A DNA stretch of 64,000 nt from CBDBJR01 sp965206445 (lineage in GTDB: Bacteria; Pseudomonadota; Gammaproteobacteria; Arenicellales; Poriferihabitantaceae), in NCBI GenBank assembly GCA_965206445.1, contig CBDBJR010000002.1, positions 992,001 to 1,056,000 of the forward strand, written 5' to 3'. The translations under genes and the position numbers were made by a program. The notes below the pieces were generated by a model. It was given only the letters and a program-made list of their open reading frames with translations. It had not been told where the DNA came from and did not search any database. Numbering within the stretch: position 1 is the first letter of the stretch; each line of letters starts with the position of its first letter. Positions 53,799 to 63,423 of the stretch are shown here, piece by piece.

Positions 53799-54722
53799 TT
53801 GAACAGCGCGCAATTAAAAATCGCGGTAATTATGGCGTGCTTCAACCGCGTGGAAACAACGCTGGTCTGTCTGGATAAAGTGCATCGCTTCGCGGGCGCG
53901 ACGATCGATCATCAGACGGTCGATATGCAGGTTTTTTTAACCGATGCAAACAGCCCCGACAATACGGCGCAGCGCGTCAAGGCGCGCTTTGACCGAGTGC
54001 AGATTATCCCGGCCGATGCGGACACATTCTGGGTCGAGGGTATGCGGCTGGCGTGGAAAAAGGCGCTCGAATACGATTTCGATTATTTTCTCTGGCTCAA
54101 TGACGATACCTTTTTGTACCCCGATGCGCTGGAAAAACTGCTTGCTGTCAGGCGCGCACCGGCGGCGCAGCATCAGCCGCTGCATATCATCGTCGGTTCG
54201 ACTCGAGAGCCGGGTACGCAGAACCCCACGTATGGTGGCATACGCTGGAAAACGGCGTACAAATTCAAGTTTGGGCTCGAGCTTATACGGCCGACCGATG
54301 AGATGCAGCGCTGTAATATGATGAGCGGCAACTGCGTACTGGTTTCCAAACCGGTGGTCGATCGAATCGGTATTTTGTCAAAGCGATTCGGCAGCAATTC
54401 GTTTGGCGACCTGGATTACGGTTTGAGGGCGAGCAGTCGGGGGGTGCCGATATACCTGTGCCCCGGCTATGTCGGCGAGTGCGCCGGTCATCCGCCGCTC
54501 TGGCAGGACAAGAAACTCAGTCTTTTGCAGCGCTTGCGGATGCTGCATTCAATTAGAGGGATACCGTTTCGGGAATGTGTGGTTTTTTGCCGCCGCCACG
54601 TCGGCTGGTATGCGGTGTTCGGCTACATTAAATATTATCTGGTACTGTTCAACTTACTGCCGCTCGAGCTGGGCGTACGGCCCGCTAAAGCAGACGCTGG
54701 CAGAGAAAACGGTGATGCATGA
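53799..54722 (+). CDS. Family 2 glycosyltransferase
   Basis: The protein (about 307 residues from TTG 53799, which has GAGAGG upstream; GTG 53751 is an alternative) has a GT-A fold: KIAVIMACFNRVETTLVCLD, DANSPDNTA and the metal-binding LNDDTFLYPDALEKL, then GNCVLVSKPVVDRIG and DLDYGLRA. It probably adds a sugar to a surface glycan. It opens the glycan/lipid cluster that runs to the window end. Confidence 0.82.
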   Translation: MNSAQLKIAVIMACFNRVETTLVCLDKVHRFAGATIDHQTVDMQVFLTDANSPDNTAQRVKARFDRVQIIPADADTFWVEGMRLAWKKALEYDFDYFLWLNDDTFLYPDALEKLLAVRRAPAAQHQPLHIIVGSTREPGTQNPTYGGIRWKTAYKFKFGLELIRPTDEMQRCNMMSGNCVLVSKPVVDRIGILSKRFGSNSFGDLDYGLRASSRGVPIYLCPGYVGECAGHPPLWQDKKLSLLQRLRMLHSIRGIPFRECVVFCRRHVGWYAVFGYIKYYLVLFNLLPLELGVRPAKADAGRENGDA

Positions 54723-54828
54723 GCTGCGCTCTCAATGCCGGCGGGACAGCTATTATTTCCCTATCGACATCTGCTCGACTGAAGCTGCCGATCGCTATGC
54801 GGATCAGGCGAGGTCGCTGGCCAACAGT

Positions 54829-54886
54829 GCGGATGACGCCCGGTGCGGATGACGCCCGGTGCGGATGACGCCCGGTGCAGATGACG
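54829..54886. repeat. 16-bp tandem repeat, three and a half copies
   Basis: The unit GCGGATGACGCCCGGT repeats head to tail between the GT2 gene and the acyltransferase gene. It is noncoding and could vary in copy number. No other feature was seen in this gap. Confidence 0.75.
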
Positions 54887-54899
54887 TGCCGTATTCAAT

Positions 54900-55532
54900 A
54901 TGAAGTTTCCCCAGCCCCGGCACAAGGCCATCCGCATGATGCTGAATCTGCTGGCCGCTGCGCTTTGTTTTGTGCTCATCAGACTGACCGGCAAAGGAGA
55001 AAGCAACATTCCTCGACAGGGGCCGTATATCCTGGCGCCAAACCACGTCAGTGTTATTGACCCGGTCGTTTTGTCTGCTAAAATAAAACCGTCGATCACA
55101 TTCTTGATGGCGCAGGATTTGACTGACTTGTCTTTGCTCGAATCTCTGATCCCGTGGGCGTATGGGGTTTTTCCGGTTGACCGTAAAAACCCAAAACTGT
55201 CGGCGGTCAAAGCGCTGCAAAAACAGATACAGCACAAAGAGGTGATCTGTATTTTCCCGGAAGGCGCCGTCGTGCGGGCCGACCTGCAAGCCAACCCGGC
55301 CAAAAACGGCGTCGCATTTCTGGCGGTAAAAAATGCGATTCCGATCATCCCGGTGGCGATATACGGCACCGAAAATATTATTTCCGGATGGAAAAAAATG
55401 CAAAGAGCGAAAGTGGGCATTCATTTTGGAGAGCCGATTTTTCCGCGACAGGAAGACCGGCAGAACCTGCCCGTACTGACTGAAGAAATCATGCGGGCGA
55501 TTAGAAAAATGCTGCCGGCATCGTATGCTTAA
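54900..55532 (+). CDS. 1-acyl-sn-glycerol-3-phosphate acyltransferase-like protein
   Basis: The 210-residue membrane-associated acyltransferase has the HX4D motif in NHVSVIDP (about 47-54), FPVDRKNP and the FPEGAV motif (about 119-124), with one hydrophobic N-terminal segment (MLNLLAAALCFVLIRL). It is a PlsC-family enzyme acylating lysophosphatidate or a related glycerol or glycolipid. Its last 57 codons lie inside the 1768-bp repeated unit and recur as fragments at 57131 and 58899. Confidence 0.85.
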   Translation: MKFPQPRHKAIRMMLNLLAAALCFVLIRLTGKGESNIPRQGPYILAPNHVSVIDPVVLSAKIKPSITFLMAQDLTDLSLLESLIPWAYGVFPVDRKNPKLSAVKALQKQIQHKEVICIFPEGAVVRADLQANPAKNGVAFLAVKNAIPIIPVAIYGTENIISGWKKMQRAKVGIHFGEPIFPRQEDRQNLPVLTEEIMRAIRKMLPASYA

Positions 55533-55541
55533 GCCATCGTG

Positions 55542-56711
55542 ATGAGCCAGTCCATATTATTGCGAATGCAGGAGAGAATCCTGCGCCGGCGAATCGAGTC
55601 GTATGCAAAGACAACAGGGATGATGCGGCCTGAAAAAATCATCTGGCACGACTACTCTTTGGATGCACTGGAAAATTATGATTGTTTGCCGCAGCAGCCA
55701 TTGCCGTATAGCTACCCATCGGAGTCGTTAACGGCATTTGACGCCATGGTGCTGAATAAACTTCAATTGCTGCAATTTGCAGTCCCGGATCACAAATCCA
55801 GATTTCTGGTCATCGACTTGCCCGGCGACGGCCTGGGTGCCTCCATGCTGCATGTTTTAAGCAAGGCTCATATATACAGTTATTTATATAATCGAGCACT
55901 GCTGGTTGACGATAGCCGCCTGGTTTACGATTTTTGCTATCAACCGATATCGTCCCATTGTTTGCAAGATATCAGAGAGCGATATTCTGCGACCGGCAGG
56001 GCGGAAGTAGCGTTTAATTTTCTACCGCAAAAAGAAAAACTGACGTATCTCAACCGCAGACGATTCCTTGGCTTGCAGCCGATACCGCAAATTTTTAATC
56101 CGGTTCATCCGCTTTATTTGCCAATGCCGAATCTGTATATAAGAGGGCTGGTGTTGGGGGGGGTATTGAAACTAAAGCAAGAGTACAAAGCGCATATAGA
56201 AGAAAAAATGAGCAGGATAGGGGTGAACCCTCCAATTATTGGGGTTCACATCCGGCAGGGCGATGTAATCAGCGATCCCTCAGTCCGCTTCCGGGTTGTT
56301 CCGCTTGATATCTATCTCAACGTGGTGAAAAAAACAGCGGAAAAAACCGGCATCAAGACGGTGTTTGTAACTACCGATTCGCAGCAGGTTATTCGGGATC
56401 TGCCTAAAAATTCAGGGCTGGATTTTATCTATGACGACACCGAGAAGCGCTACGATAATTGCAACGCGGATATGCTGCAAGACAGCCCGGAGCTGAAGCG
56501 GCAGGAAACCATGACGGTTATAAGCAATATCCATATTTTAAGCCGGTGCGATTATATTATTGGCGGTATAAGCAGTTGGTTTTACAATAGCCTGGCGCTG
56601 TCTTATTTTCGCAATAAAAAAATGAACGGCATACGCATAATAAGAGGAAATAAGGCCGATGCGTACGCAATTAACTACTTTATTGCCGATCCGGCATCAC
56701 CGCGCCGTTGA
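55542..56711 (+). CDS. GT23/fucosyltransferase-like protein, copy 1
   Basis: The 389-residue protein (ATG 55542; a GTG lies one codon earlier) has the nucleotide-sugar motif IIGVHIRQGDV (about 232-242), VFVTTDSQQVIRDL (275-288) and a late ILSRCDYIIGGISSWF segment, the motif set of alpha-1,6-fucosyltransferases (GT23, NodZ/FUT8-like). No signal peptide or membrane helix, so it acts in the cytoplasm on lipid-linked or free sugar acceptors. Copy-specific residues include HD at 37-38, QQ at 52-53 and Tyr349 right after the SSWF motif. First of three tandem paralogues. Confidence 0.78.
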   Translation: MSQSILLRMQERILRRRIESYAKTTGMMRPEKIIWHDYSLDALENYDCLPQQPLPYSYPSESLTAFDAMVLNKLQLLQFAVPDHKSRFLVIDLPGDGLGASMLHVLSKAHIYSYLYNRALLVDDSRLVYDFCYQPISSHCLQDIRERYSATGRAEVAFNFLPQKEKLTYLNRRRFLGLQPIPQIFNPVHPLYLPMPNLYIRGLVLGGVLKLKQEYKAHIEEKMSRIGVNPPIIGVHIRQGDVISDPSVRFRVVPLDIYLNVVKKTAEKTGIKTVFVTTDSQQVIRDLPKNSGLDFIYDDTEKRYDNCNADMLQDSPELKRQETMTVISNIHILSRCDYIIGGISSWFYNSLALSYFRNKKMNGIRIIRGNKADAYAINYFIADPASPRR

Positions 56712-56749
56712 TGCGATGCCTGGTCGCCGTGGCTGATTTCAGCCGATGG

Positions 56750-57122
56750 TCATTTGCTGCCCGGGATCGGCGCGCCGGAGTCGCGTTCGGCAACCGCCTG
56801 CTTGAAGCCGACTTCCTCGGTGCGCCGCTTGAAGCGAACGCCTTCCGGGCTGTGCCGTGCGATGCCGTCAAACAGCGTTGCCAGCATCTGGGTGTGGGCA
56901 AGCCCGCTGTTTTCAGACGCCTGATTGACCAGCATTTTCATCATCATCAGCTGATTTTTCGGCACCCCTTTGATGCGCTCGGTCAAGGCCTCGACCGCGC
57001 GGTCGAGCTGCCGTTGCGGCACCGATTGAAAAACCAACCCCATTTCGGCGGCTGTTTTGCCGCCGACCAGGTCACCGGTAAAGAGCATTCTTTTTGCTTT
57101 TTCCGCCCCCAGTTGATAGACT
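56750..57122 (-). pseudogene. Enoyl-CoA hydratase 3' fragment 1
   Basis: The frame encodes the last 112 or so residues of the intact hydratase at 60287-61141 (FTGDLVGGKTAAEMGLVFQS to the common end GAPIPGSK) and is cut at its 5' side by the repeat junction. It differs from the intact gene by a few substitutions, for example VGG for ISG. No catalytic region is left. Confidence 0.88.
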
Positions 57123-57130
57123 CATATCAT

Positions 57131-57301
57131 ACGGCACCGAAAATATTATTTCCGGATGGAAAAAAAATGCAAAGAGCGAAAGTGGGCATTCATTTTGGAG
57201 GGCCGATTTTTCCGCGACAGGAAGACCGGCAGAACCTGCCCGTACTGACTGAAGAAATCATGTGGGCGATTAGAAAAATGCTGCCGGCATCGTATGCTTA
57301 A
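57131..57301 (+). pseudogene. Acyltransferase 3' fragment 1
   Basis: The last 57 codons of the acyltransferase gene are repeated here with one extra A in an A-run (eight instead of seven), which shifts the frame. No start or active site. Left over from the tandem duplication. Confidence 0.88.
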
Positions 57302-57310
57302 GCCATCGTG

Positions 57311-58480
57311 ATGAGCCAGTCCATATTATTGCGAATGCAGGAGAGAATCCTGCGCCGGCGAATCGAGTCGTATGCAAAGACAACAGGGATGATGCGGCCT
57401 GAAAAAATCATCTGGCGCAGCTACTCTTTGGATTCACTGGAAAATTATGATTGTTTGCCACAGATGCCATTGCCGTATAGCTACCCATCGGAGTCGTTAA
57501 CGGCGTTTGACGCCATGGTGCTGAATAAACTTCAATTGCTGCAATTTGCAGTCCCGGATCACAAATCCAGGTTTCTGGTCATCGACTTGCCCGGCGACGG
57601 TCTGGGTGCCTCCATGCTGCATGTTTTAAGCAAGGCTCATATGTACAGTTATTTGTATAATCGAGCGCTGCTGGTTGACGATAGCCGCCTGGTTTATGAT
57701 TTTTGCTATCAACCGATATCGTCCCATTGCTTGCAAGACATCAGAGAGCGATATTCTGCGACCGGCAGGGCGGAAGTAGCGTTTAATTTTCTACTGCAAA
57801 AAGAAAAACTGACGTATCTCAACCGCAGACGATTCATTGACTTGCAGCCGATACCGCAAATTTTTAATCCGGTTCATCCGCTTTATTTGCCAATGCCGAA
57901 TCTGTATATAAGAGGGTTGGTGTTGGGGGGGGTATTGAAACTAAAGCAAGAGTACAAAGCGCATATAGAAGAAAAAATGAGCAGGATAGGGGTGAACCCT
58001 CCAATTATTGGGGTTCACATCCGGCAGGGCGATGTAATCAGCAACCCCTCAGTCCGCTTCCGGGTTGTTCCGCTTGATATCTATCTCAACGTGGTGAAAA
58101 AAATAGCGGAAAAAACCGGCATCAAGACGGTGTTTGTGACTACCGATTCGCAGCAGGTTATTCGGGATCTGCCTAAAAATTCAGGGCTGGATTTTATCTA
58201 TGACGACACCGAGAAGCGCTACGATAATTGCAACGCGCAGATGCTGCAAGACAGCCCGGAGCTGAAGCGGCAGGAAACCATGACGGTTATAAGCAATATC
58301 CATATTTTAAGCCGGTGCGATTATATTATTGGCGGTATAAGCAGTTGGTTTAACAATAGCCTGGCGCTGTCTTATTTTCGCAATAAAAAAATCAACGGCA
58401 TACGCATAATAAGAGGAAATAAGGCCGATGAGTACGCAATTAACTACCTTATTGCCGATCCGGTATCACCGCGCCGTTGA
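57311..58480 (+). CDS. GT23/fucosyltransferase-like protein, copy 2
   Basis: Full-length 389-residue paralogue of copy 1 with the same motifs. Differences include RS for HD at 37-38, QM for QQ at 52-53, ID for LG at 177-178, Asn for Asp at 246 just after the HIRQGD loop, and Asn349 after SSWF. The intact frame and concentrated replacements near functional loops suggest that it is expressed and may differ in donor or acceptor preference; this is inference. Confidence 0.78.
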   Translation: MSQSILLRMQERILRRRIESYAKTTGMMRPEKIIWRSYSLDSLENYDCLPQMPLPYSYPSESLTAFDAMVLNKLQLLQFAVPDHKSRFLVIDLPGDGLGASMLHVLSKAHMYSYLYNRALLVDDSRLVYDFCYQPISSHCLQDIRERYSATGRAEVAFNFLLQKEKLTYLNRRRFIDLQPIPQIFNPVHPLYLPMPNLYIRGLVLGGVLKLKQEYKAHIEEKMSRIGVNPPIIGVHIRQGDVISNPSVRFRVVPLDIYLNVVKKIAEKTGIKTVFVTTDSQQVIRDLPKNSGLDFIYDDTEKRYDNCNAQMLQDSPELKRQETMTVISNIHILSRCDYIIGGISSWFNNSLALSYFRNKKINGIRIIRGNKADEYAINYLIADPVSPRR

Positions 58481-58518
58481 TGCGATGTCTGGTCGCCGTG
58501 GCTGATTTCATCCGATGG

Positions 58519-58890
58519 TCATTTGCTGCCCGGGATCGGCGCGCCGGAGTCGCGTTCGGCAACCGCCTGCTTGAAGCCGACTTCCTCGGTGCGCCGCTTG
58601 AAGCGAACGCCTTCCGGGCTGTGCCGTGCGATGCCGTCAAACAGCGTTGCCAGCATCTGGGTGTGGGCAAGCCCGCTGTTTTCATACGCCTGATTGACCA
58701 GCATTTTCATCATCATCAGCTGGTTTTTCGGCACCCCTTTGATGCGCGCGGTCAAGGCCTCGACCGCGCGGTCGAGCTGCTGCTGCGGCACCGATTGAAA
58801 AACCAACCCCATTTCGGCGGCTGTTTTGCCGCTGATCAGGTCACCGGTAAAGAGCATTCTTTTTGCCTTTTCCGCCCCAGTTGATAGACT
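58519..58890 (-). pseudogene. Enoyl-CoA hydratase 3' fragment 2
   Basis: A second copy of the hydratase C-terminal part, nearly identical over its length to the intact gene at 60287-61141 and cut at the repeat junction. One C is missing in the run just before the junction compared with fragment 1. Confidence 0.88.
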
Positions 58891-58898
58891 CATATCAT

Positions 58899-59069
58899 AC
58901 GGCACCGAAAATATTATTTCCGGATGGAAAAAAAATGCAAAGAGCGAAGGTGGGCATTCATTTTGGAGAGCCGATTTTTCCGCGACAGGAAGACCGGCAG
59001 AACCTGCCCGTACTGACTGAGGAAATCATGCGGACGATTAGAAAAATGCTGCCGGCATCGTATGCTTGA
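58899..59069 (+). pseudogene. Acyltransferase 3' fragment 2
   Basis: Third occurrence of the acyltransferase 3' end, again with the additional A and a different stop codon (TGA for TAA). Noncoding remnant of the array. Confidence 0.88.
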
Positions 59070-59078
59070 GCCATCGTG

Positions 59079-60248
59079 ATGAGCCAGTCCATATTATTGC
59101 GAATGCAGGAGAGAATTCTGCGCCGGCGAATCGAGTCGTATGCAAAGACAACAGGGATGATGCAGCCTGAAAAAATCATCTGGCGCAGCTACTCTTTGGA
59201 TTCACTTGAAAATTATGATTGTTTGCCACAGATGCCATTGCCGTATAGCTACCCATCGGAGTCGTTAACGGCATTTGACGCCATGGTGCTGAATAAACTT
59301 CAATTGCTGCAATTTGCAGTCCCGGATCACAAATCCAGGTTTCTGGTCATCGACTTGCCCGACGCCGGCCTGGGTGCCTCCATGCTGCATGTTTTAAGCA
59401 ACGCTTATATGTACAGTTATTTGTATAATCGAGCGCTGCTGGTTGACGATAGCCGCCTGGTTTATGATTTTTGCTATCAACCGCTATCGTCCCATTGTTT
59501 GCAAGACATCAGAGCGCGATATTCTGCGACCGGCAGGGCGGAAGTAGCGTTTAATTTTCTACCGCAAAAAGAAAAACTGACGTATCTCAACCGCAGACGA
59601 TTCCTTGGCTTGCAGCCGATACCGCACATTTTTAATCCGGTTCATCCGCTTTATTTGCCAATACCGAACCTGTATACAAGAGGGTTGGTGTTGGGGGGGG
59701 TATTGAAACTAAAGCAAGAGTACAAAGCGCATATAGAAGAAAAAATGAGCAGGATAGGGGTGAACCCTCCAATTATTGGGGTTCACATCCGGCAGGGCGA
59801 TGTAATCAGCGATCCCTCAGTCCGCTTCCGGGTTGTTCCGCTTGATATCTATCTCAACGTGGTGAAGAAAATAGCGGAAAAAACCGGCATCAAGACGGTG
59901 TTTGTGACTACCGATTCGCAGCAGGTTATTCGGGATCTGCCTAAAAATTCAGGGCTGGATTTTATCTATGACGACACCGAGAAGCGCTACGATAATTGCA
60001 ACGCGCAGATGCTGCAAGACAGCCCGGAGCTGAAGCGGCAGGAAACCATGACGGCTATAAGCAATATCCATATTTTAAGCCGGTGCGATTATATTATTAG
60101 CGGTATAAGCAGTTGGTTTGACAATAGCCTGGCGCTGTCTTATTTTCGCAATAAAAAAATCAACGGCATACGCATAATAAGAGGAAATAAGGCCGATGAG
60201 TACGCAATTAACTACCTTATTGCCGATCCGGTATCACCGCGCCGTTGA
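59079..60248 (+). CDS. GT23/fucosyltransferase-like protein, copy 3
   Basis: Full-length paralogue, closest to copy 2 at the N-terminus (RS, QM) but with its own changes: DA for GD at 96-97, NAY for KAH at 109-111, Thr201, Ser343 in the otherwise GGISSW loop (SGISSW) and Asp349. All catalytic-type motifs remain. Followed, on the other strand, by the complete hydratase gene. Confidence 0.78.
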   Translation: MSQSILLRMQERILRRRIESYAKTTGMMQPEKIIWRSYSLDSLENYDCLPQMPLPYSYPSESLTAFDAMVLNKLQLLQFAVPDHKSRFLVIDLPDAGLGASMLHVLSNAYMYSYLYNRALLVDDSRLVYDFCYQPLSSHCLQDIRARYSATGRAEVAFNFLPQKEKLTYLNRRRFLGLQPIPHIFNPVHPLYLPIPNLYTRGLVLGGVLKLKQEYKAHIEEKMSRIGVNPPIIGVHIRQGDVISDPSVRFRVVPLDIYLNVVKKIAEKTGIKTVFVTTDSQQVIRDLPKNSGLDFIYDDTEKRYDNCNAQMLQDSPELKRQETMTAISNIHILSRCDYIISGISSWFDNSLALSYFRNKKINGIRIIRGNKADEYAINYLIADPVSPRR

Positions 60249-60286
60249 TGCGATGCCTGGTCGCCGTGGCTGATTTCATCCGATGG

Positions 60287-61141
60287 TCATTTGCTGCCCG
60301 GGATCGGCGCGCCGGAGTCGCGTTCGGCAACCGCCTGCTTGAAGCCGACTTCCTCGGTGCGTCGCTTGAAGCGAACGCCTTCCGGGCTGTGCCGTGCGAT
60401 GCCGTCAAACAGCGTTGCCAGCATCTGGGTGTGGGCAAGCCCGCTGTTTTCATACGCCTGATTGACCAGCATTTTCATCATCATCAGCTGGTTTTTCGGC
60501 ACCCCTTTGATGCGCGCGGTCAAGGCCTCGACCGCGCGGTCGAGCTGCTGCTGCGGCACCGATTGAAAAACCAACCCCATTTCGGCGGCTGTTTTGCCGC
60601 TGATCAGGTCACCGGTAAAGAGCATTCTTTTTGCTTTTTCCGCCCCCAGTCGATAGACCCACATCGCGGTGGTCGGGCAGCCCCACACTCTCGCCGGTGG
60701 GTAGCCGATGCGCGCATCGTCGCTCATGACGACAATATCGCTGCACAGCGCGATATCACTGCCACCGGCAATGGCGTCACCGTGCACCCGTGCGATAACG
60801 GGTTTATGGCAGCGCCAGATCGACATGAATTTTTCGGTGCAGCGCTGCATAAACCGATAATCGATCATCGCATCCCACGGCATTTCCTGCAGCGCCGGGG
60901 TTTCACCCGCGGGCTGGGCATACACCTTTAAATCATAGCCGCTGCAAAACCCGCGCCCGGCGCCGGTCAAAACCACCACATGCACCGTATCGTCCTGATT
61001 GGCATGCTCAAATGCCGCCGCGATATTGTCCGGCATGGTTTCGTTGATGGCGTTGAGACAATGCGGCCGATTGAGTGTAATCACGGCAACCCGATTATCC
61101 GATGCGTACAAAACATCGCCAAACTGTATCGCTGCTTGCAT
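60287..61141 (-). CDS. Enoyl-CoA hydratase/isomerase family protein
   Basis: The 284-residue crotonase-fold protein (ATG 61141, MQAAIQFGDVLYASDNRVAV) has TLNRPHCLNAIN, the oxyanion-hole segment GAGRGFCSGYDLK and VHGDAIAGGSDIALCSDIVV with YPPARVWG. The glutamates of classical hydratases are not obvious in the catalytic loop, so it may be an isomerase, hydrolase or another crotonase activity. Only the last of three partial copies is complete. It is metabolically unrelated to the glycan genes around it. Confidence 0.85.
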   Translation of the reverse strand: MQAAIQFGDVLYASDNRVAVITLNRPHCLNAINETMPDNIAAAFEHANQDDTVHVVVLTGAGRGFCSGYDLKVYAQPAGETPALQEMPWDAMIDYRFMQRCTEKFMSIWRCHKPVIARVHGDAIAGGSDIALCSDIVVMSDDARIGYPPARVWGCPTTAMWVYRLGAEKAKRMLFTGDLISGKTAAEMGLVFQSVPQQQLDRAVEALTARIKGVPKNQLMMMKMLVNQAYENSGLAHTQMLATLFDGIARHSPEGVRFKRRTEEVGFKQAVAERDSGAPIPGSK

Positions 61142-61355
61142 ACTATTTCTGTTCTGCTGCTCGTGTTGCTTCGATTTGCCGCCGTGGGCCTGCAATCGAC
61201 GGCGTGATTTTACCGTTGATACTATAGCAGAGCTACTGCTCTATATCACCTCTGTGTTATGCTTGCAGGATATGCGATTGGCTGTCGTCGGTGACAGAGG
61301 CGGCTAAGCCGATCGGATCGGTCGATTTTATTTTCCCGTTGCTATCGAGTTGCAG
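61115..61355. repeat. Left copy of 240-bp repeat (hydratase start and intergenic region)
   Basis: The first eight or so hydratase codons and the 200-base divergent promoter region up to the next glycosyltransferase recur at 63757-64000 with few differences. The region contains TATAGCAGAGCTACTGCTCTATA, a partly symmetrical AT/GC block that may be a promoter or operator for one of the two divergent genes. Confidence 0.85.
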
Positions 61356-63371
61356 ATGCGTTTTTTTATGCCCCCAGAATCAGAGTATTGCTACCTCGCA
61401 CTGAAACCGGCGCGCACCGACACGTTGGAGATGGAGATTCGCAGGCGGTTGCATTTAGCATTGCTGGCCGAGGAAATAAAAATCCCGTTCGTCTATACGC
61501 CGATGCAAAGCCGTATCGGCATCGCACAAAGTCGGTTTTCAGCGGCGGTATTGGATAAAAAATGGGAAGCCTTTTTTCGTCGCCTGGTGCATGAGTTTGT
61601 GCCGCTGGAGCAGGCCGATGGACGGTTGATTTGGGCGGATGACCATTATGCCGCCCATTTAAGCCCGCAACTTCTGTGGAACAAGTCGCCGATTGCAGAC
61701 GAGCTGTATTTGAATCCCGGTGTGGTGCGGGCATTGGAAAAAGTGTACGCTCCTCCATCGAGCTTTGGCAGCCCGATCAAAACGGAGGTGATCCGCGGCT
61801 TCATCGAAAGAGCGCACCGCGCCTACGCGGAAACTTTTTCCATTACCCCACGCGCACCTTTTTCCGACGGTGTGCTGCGGGTAACGTTTGTTGTTATCAA
61901 AGATTACGGCGTGAGAGGGCCGCTGTTTTTTCAGCGGCTGGGCGCGTTGCTGGATTTCGTCGAGCAATGCGCGCACGACATCGATTGCACAGTACAGGTC
62001 GATTTATTCACGTCGCTGGCAATCGATCAATCACTGCCGGATTGCTGGCAGCCGTTCAAGCAGCGGGCGCTGCGGGAGGCGTGCTCGCGGCCTTGCGTCC
62101 GTCACCGCCCTGATCCGTCTTTTGAAGAGCTGGTCGATTCGATCGCGTTCGCCGATCTGTCCTGGATAAGTGACATATTTTACGTGCGCGAGATTGTTCG
62201 TAGTGCGTTGATGCTGATATCGAATCCAAAGCAAATATTGCTCGATATGGCGACTTCGCACGACGACCTGCACTCGAATCGCTGTTTTTTATTGTGGGAC
62301 GGGAAAAACTTTCTGCGCGAAAGCGAGGCGCTAGCGACGCTATTGCAAACGGCAAGGCCTGCTACCGGTGGCGCGCGCAATACGCCGATTAAAGACCGGA
62401 TCAAGCAAATTCTGCCGCTCATCAAGCCGCCGGTCAAGCGGCCGGTTCGGTTCAATCTTGCTGCGAGTGTGATAGACGGTGTCGGTTCGTGCTGTACAAA
62501 AATCTTTTCCCTGCAGGTGATCGCCGACTATTACCACCTGCGGTATGTGCATATTCCGCGCACGTTTATCGACCACAATTATGCCGCCGACCCCGAGTGG
62601 GAGCGTAAGTGGGAGGCGTTTTTTATGCTGGGTGCGGATTATCCCGATTTGGCGCACGTATTTGGCGATGCGCGTCCGCCTATCCGGTTTTACTATTCAC
62701 TGCCGCCGCTACGGTATTTTGAGCGTGCGCAGCCGGGCTCTTCTTCCCTGGTGGTGGCCACTATAGCGAAGCTGGCGGATTGGCCGCTGCCGGACGAGTA
62801 CCTGCGGGAGAAAATAGCCCGCATCCGCAAGGCGTTTCATACCGCGCACCAAGGTGATCCGGATCGTTTCGATCAAGGGGTATTGAATGTGGCGGTGCAT
62901 ATCAGAGCGGTTGAGCGTCACGACCCGGCGGTCAAAGCACTGTTCCGGCGATTTAAAAAACTGGCGGTCAATGATCTGCTCAAGTATGTCGACCGCGCCC
63001 GGCTTTTACATCAGACGATACGGCGGCTGGGAATCGCGTTTACCATGCATATTTACTCGAACGCGCACCGGCAGGATATCGAGCCGCTACTCGAATTTGG
63101 CGACATACAATTGCATCTGGCGGACGAAGAAGAGGATTTTCTGCATTGTCTGGAGATGTCACGCGCCGATGTGCTGCTGGCCGGCGCCAGTATGATCAGC
63201 TATAACGCCGCGTTGTTTGCCAGGCCCGATCAGATCCAATTGCTGCTGCCGTATGATGCGGACATGCTGCATTTTTTGCGCTGCGCCGGCAACGCTGTTC
63301 AGTTGGTTGAAGATGCCGATTGTCTGGGCAATGTGCGCCTGATCGAAACGTTGTTGGCGCCGCATGTGTAA
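61356..63371 (+). CDS. Large glycosyltransferase-like protein
   Basis: The 671-residue protein (ATG 61356; TTG 61350 possible) has in its C-terminal half LNVAVHIRAVERHDP, FTMHIYSNAHRQDIEPL and CLEMSRADVLLAGASMISYNAALF, the same motif order as the GT23-like genes (HxR loop, strand with N/D, late SRAD..GASM). The N-terminal half (1-330) has weaker alpha/beta patterning (VLRVTFVVIKDYGVRG, VQVDLFTSLAIDQSLP) and may be a second, degenerate copy of such a domain. No membrane segments. Role in surface-glycan synthesis is inferred from context. Confidence 0.68.
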   Translation: MRFFMPPESEYCYLALKPARTDTLEMEIRRRLHLALLAEEIKIPFVYTPMQSRIGIAQSRFSAAVLDKKWEAFFRRLVHEFVPLEQADGRLIWADDHYAAHLSPQLLWNKSPIADELYLNPGVVRALEKVYAPPSSFGSPIKTEVIRGFIERAHRAYAETFSITPRAPFSDGVLRVTFVVIKDYGVRGPLFFQRLGALLDFVEQCAHDIDCTVQVDLFTSLAIDQSLPDCWQPFKQRALREACSRPCVRHRPDPSFEELVDSIAFADLSWISDIFYVREIVRSALMLISNPKQILLDMATSHDDLHSNRCFLLWDGKNFLRESEALATLLQTARPATGGARNTPIKDRIKQILPLIKPPVKRPVRFNLAASVIDGVGSCCTKIFSLQVIADYYHLRYVHIPRTFIDHNYAADPEWERKWEAFFMLGADYPDLAHVFGDARPPIRFYYSLPPLRYFERAQPGSSSLVVATIAKLADWPLPDEYLREKIARIRKAFHTAHQGDPDRFDQGVLNVAVHIRAVERHDPAVKALFRRFKKLAVNDLLKYVDRARLLHQTIRRLGIAFTMHIYSNAHRQDIEPLLEFGDIQLHLADEEEDFLHCLEMSRADVLLAGASMISYNAALFARPDQIQLLLPYDADMLHFLRCAGNAVQLVEDADCLGNVRLIETLLAPHV

Positions 63372-63423
63372 AAAAATGCGGTGGCGAGGACGGAATAACA
63401 GCGGGCCTGGACGTCAGTTCCGC

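Larger units (their letters stand above)
55363..60655. repeat. Tandem triplication of a 1768-bp unit
   Basis: The string beginning ACGGCACCGAAAATATTATT occurs at 55363, 57131 and 58899, exactly 1768 bases apart each time. Each unit holds the 3' end of the acyltransferase gene, a complete GT23-like gene and the 3' part of an enoyl-CoA hydratase gene on the other strand. Only the first unit is joined to the full acyltransferase and only the last to the full hydratase, so the array arose by unequal recombination between these two flanking genes. Copies are very similar, with scattered substitutions and small indels. Confidence 0.95.
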
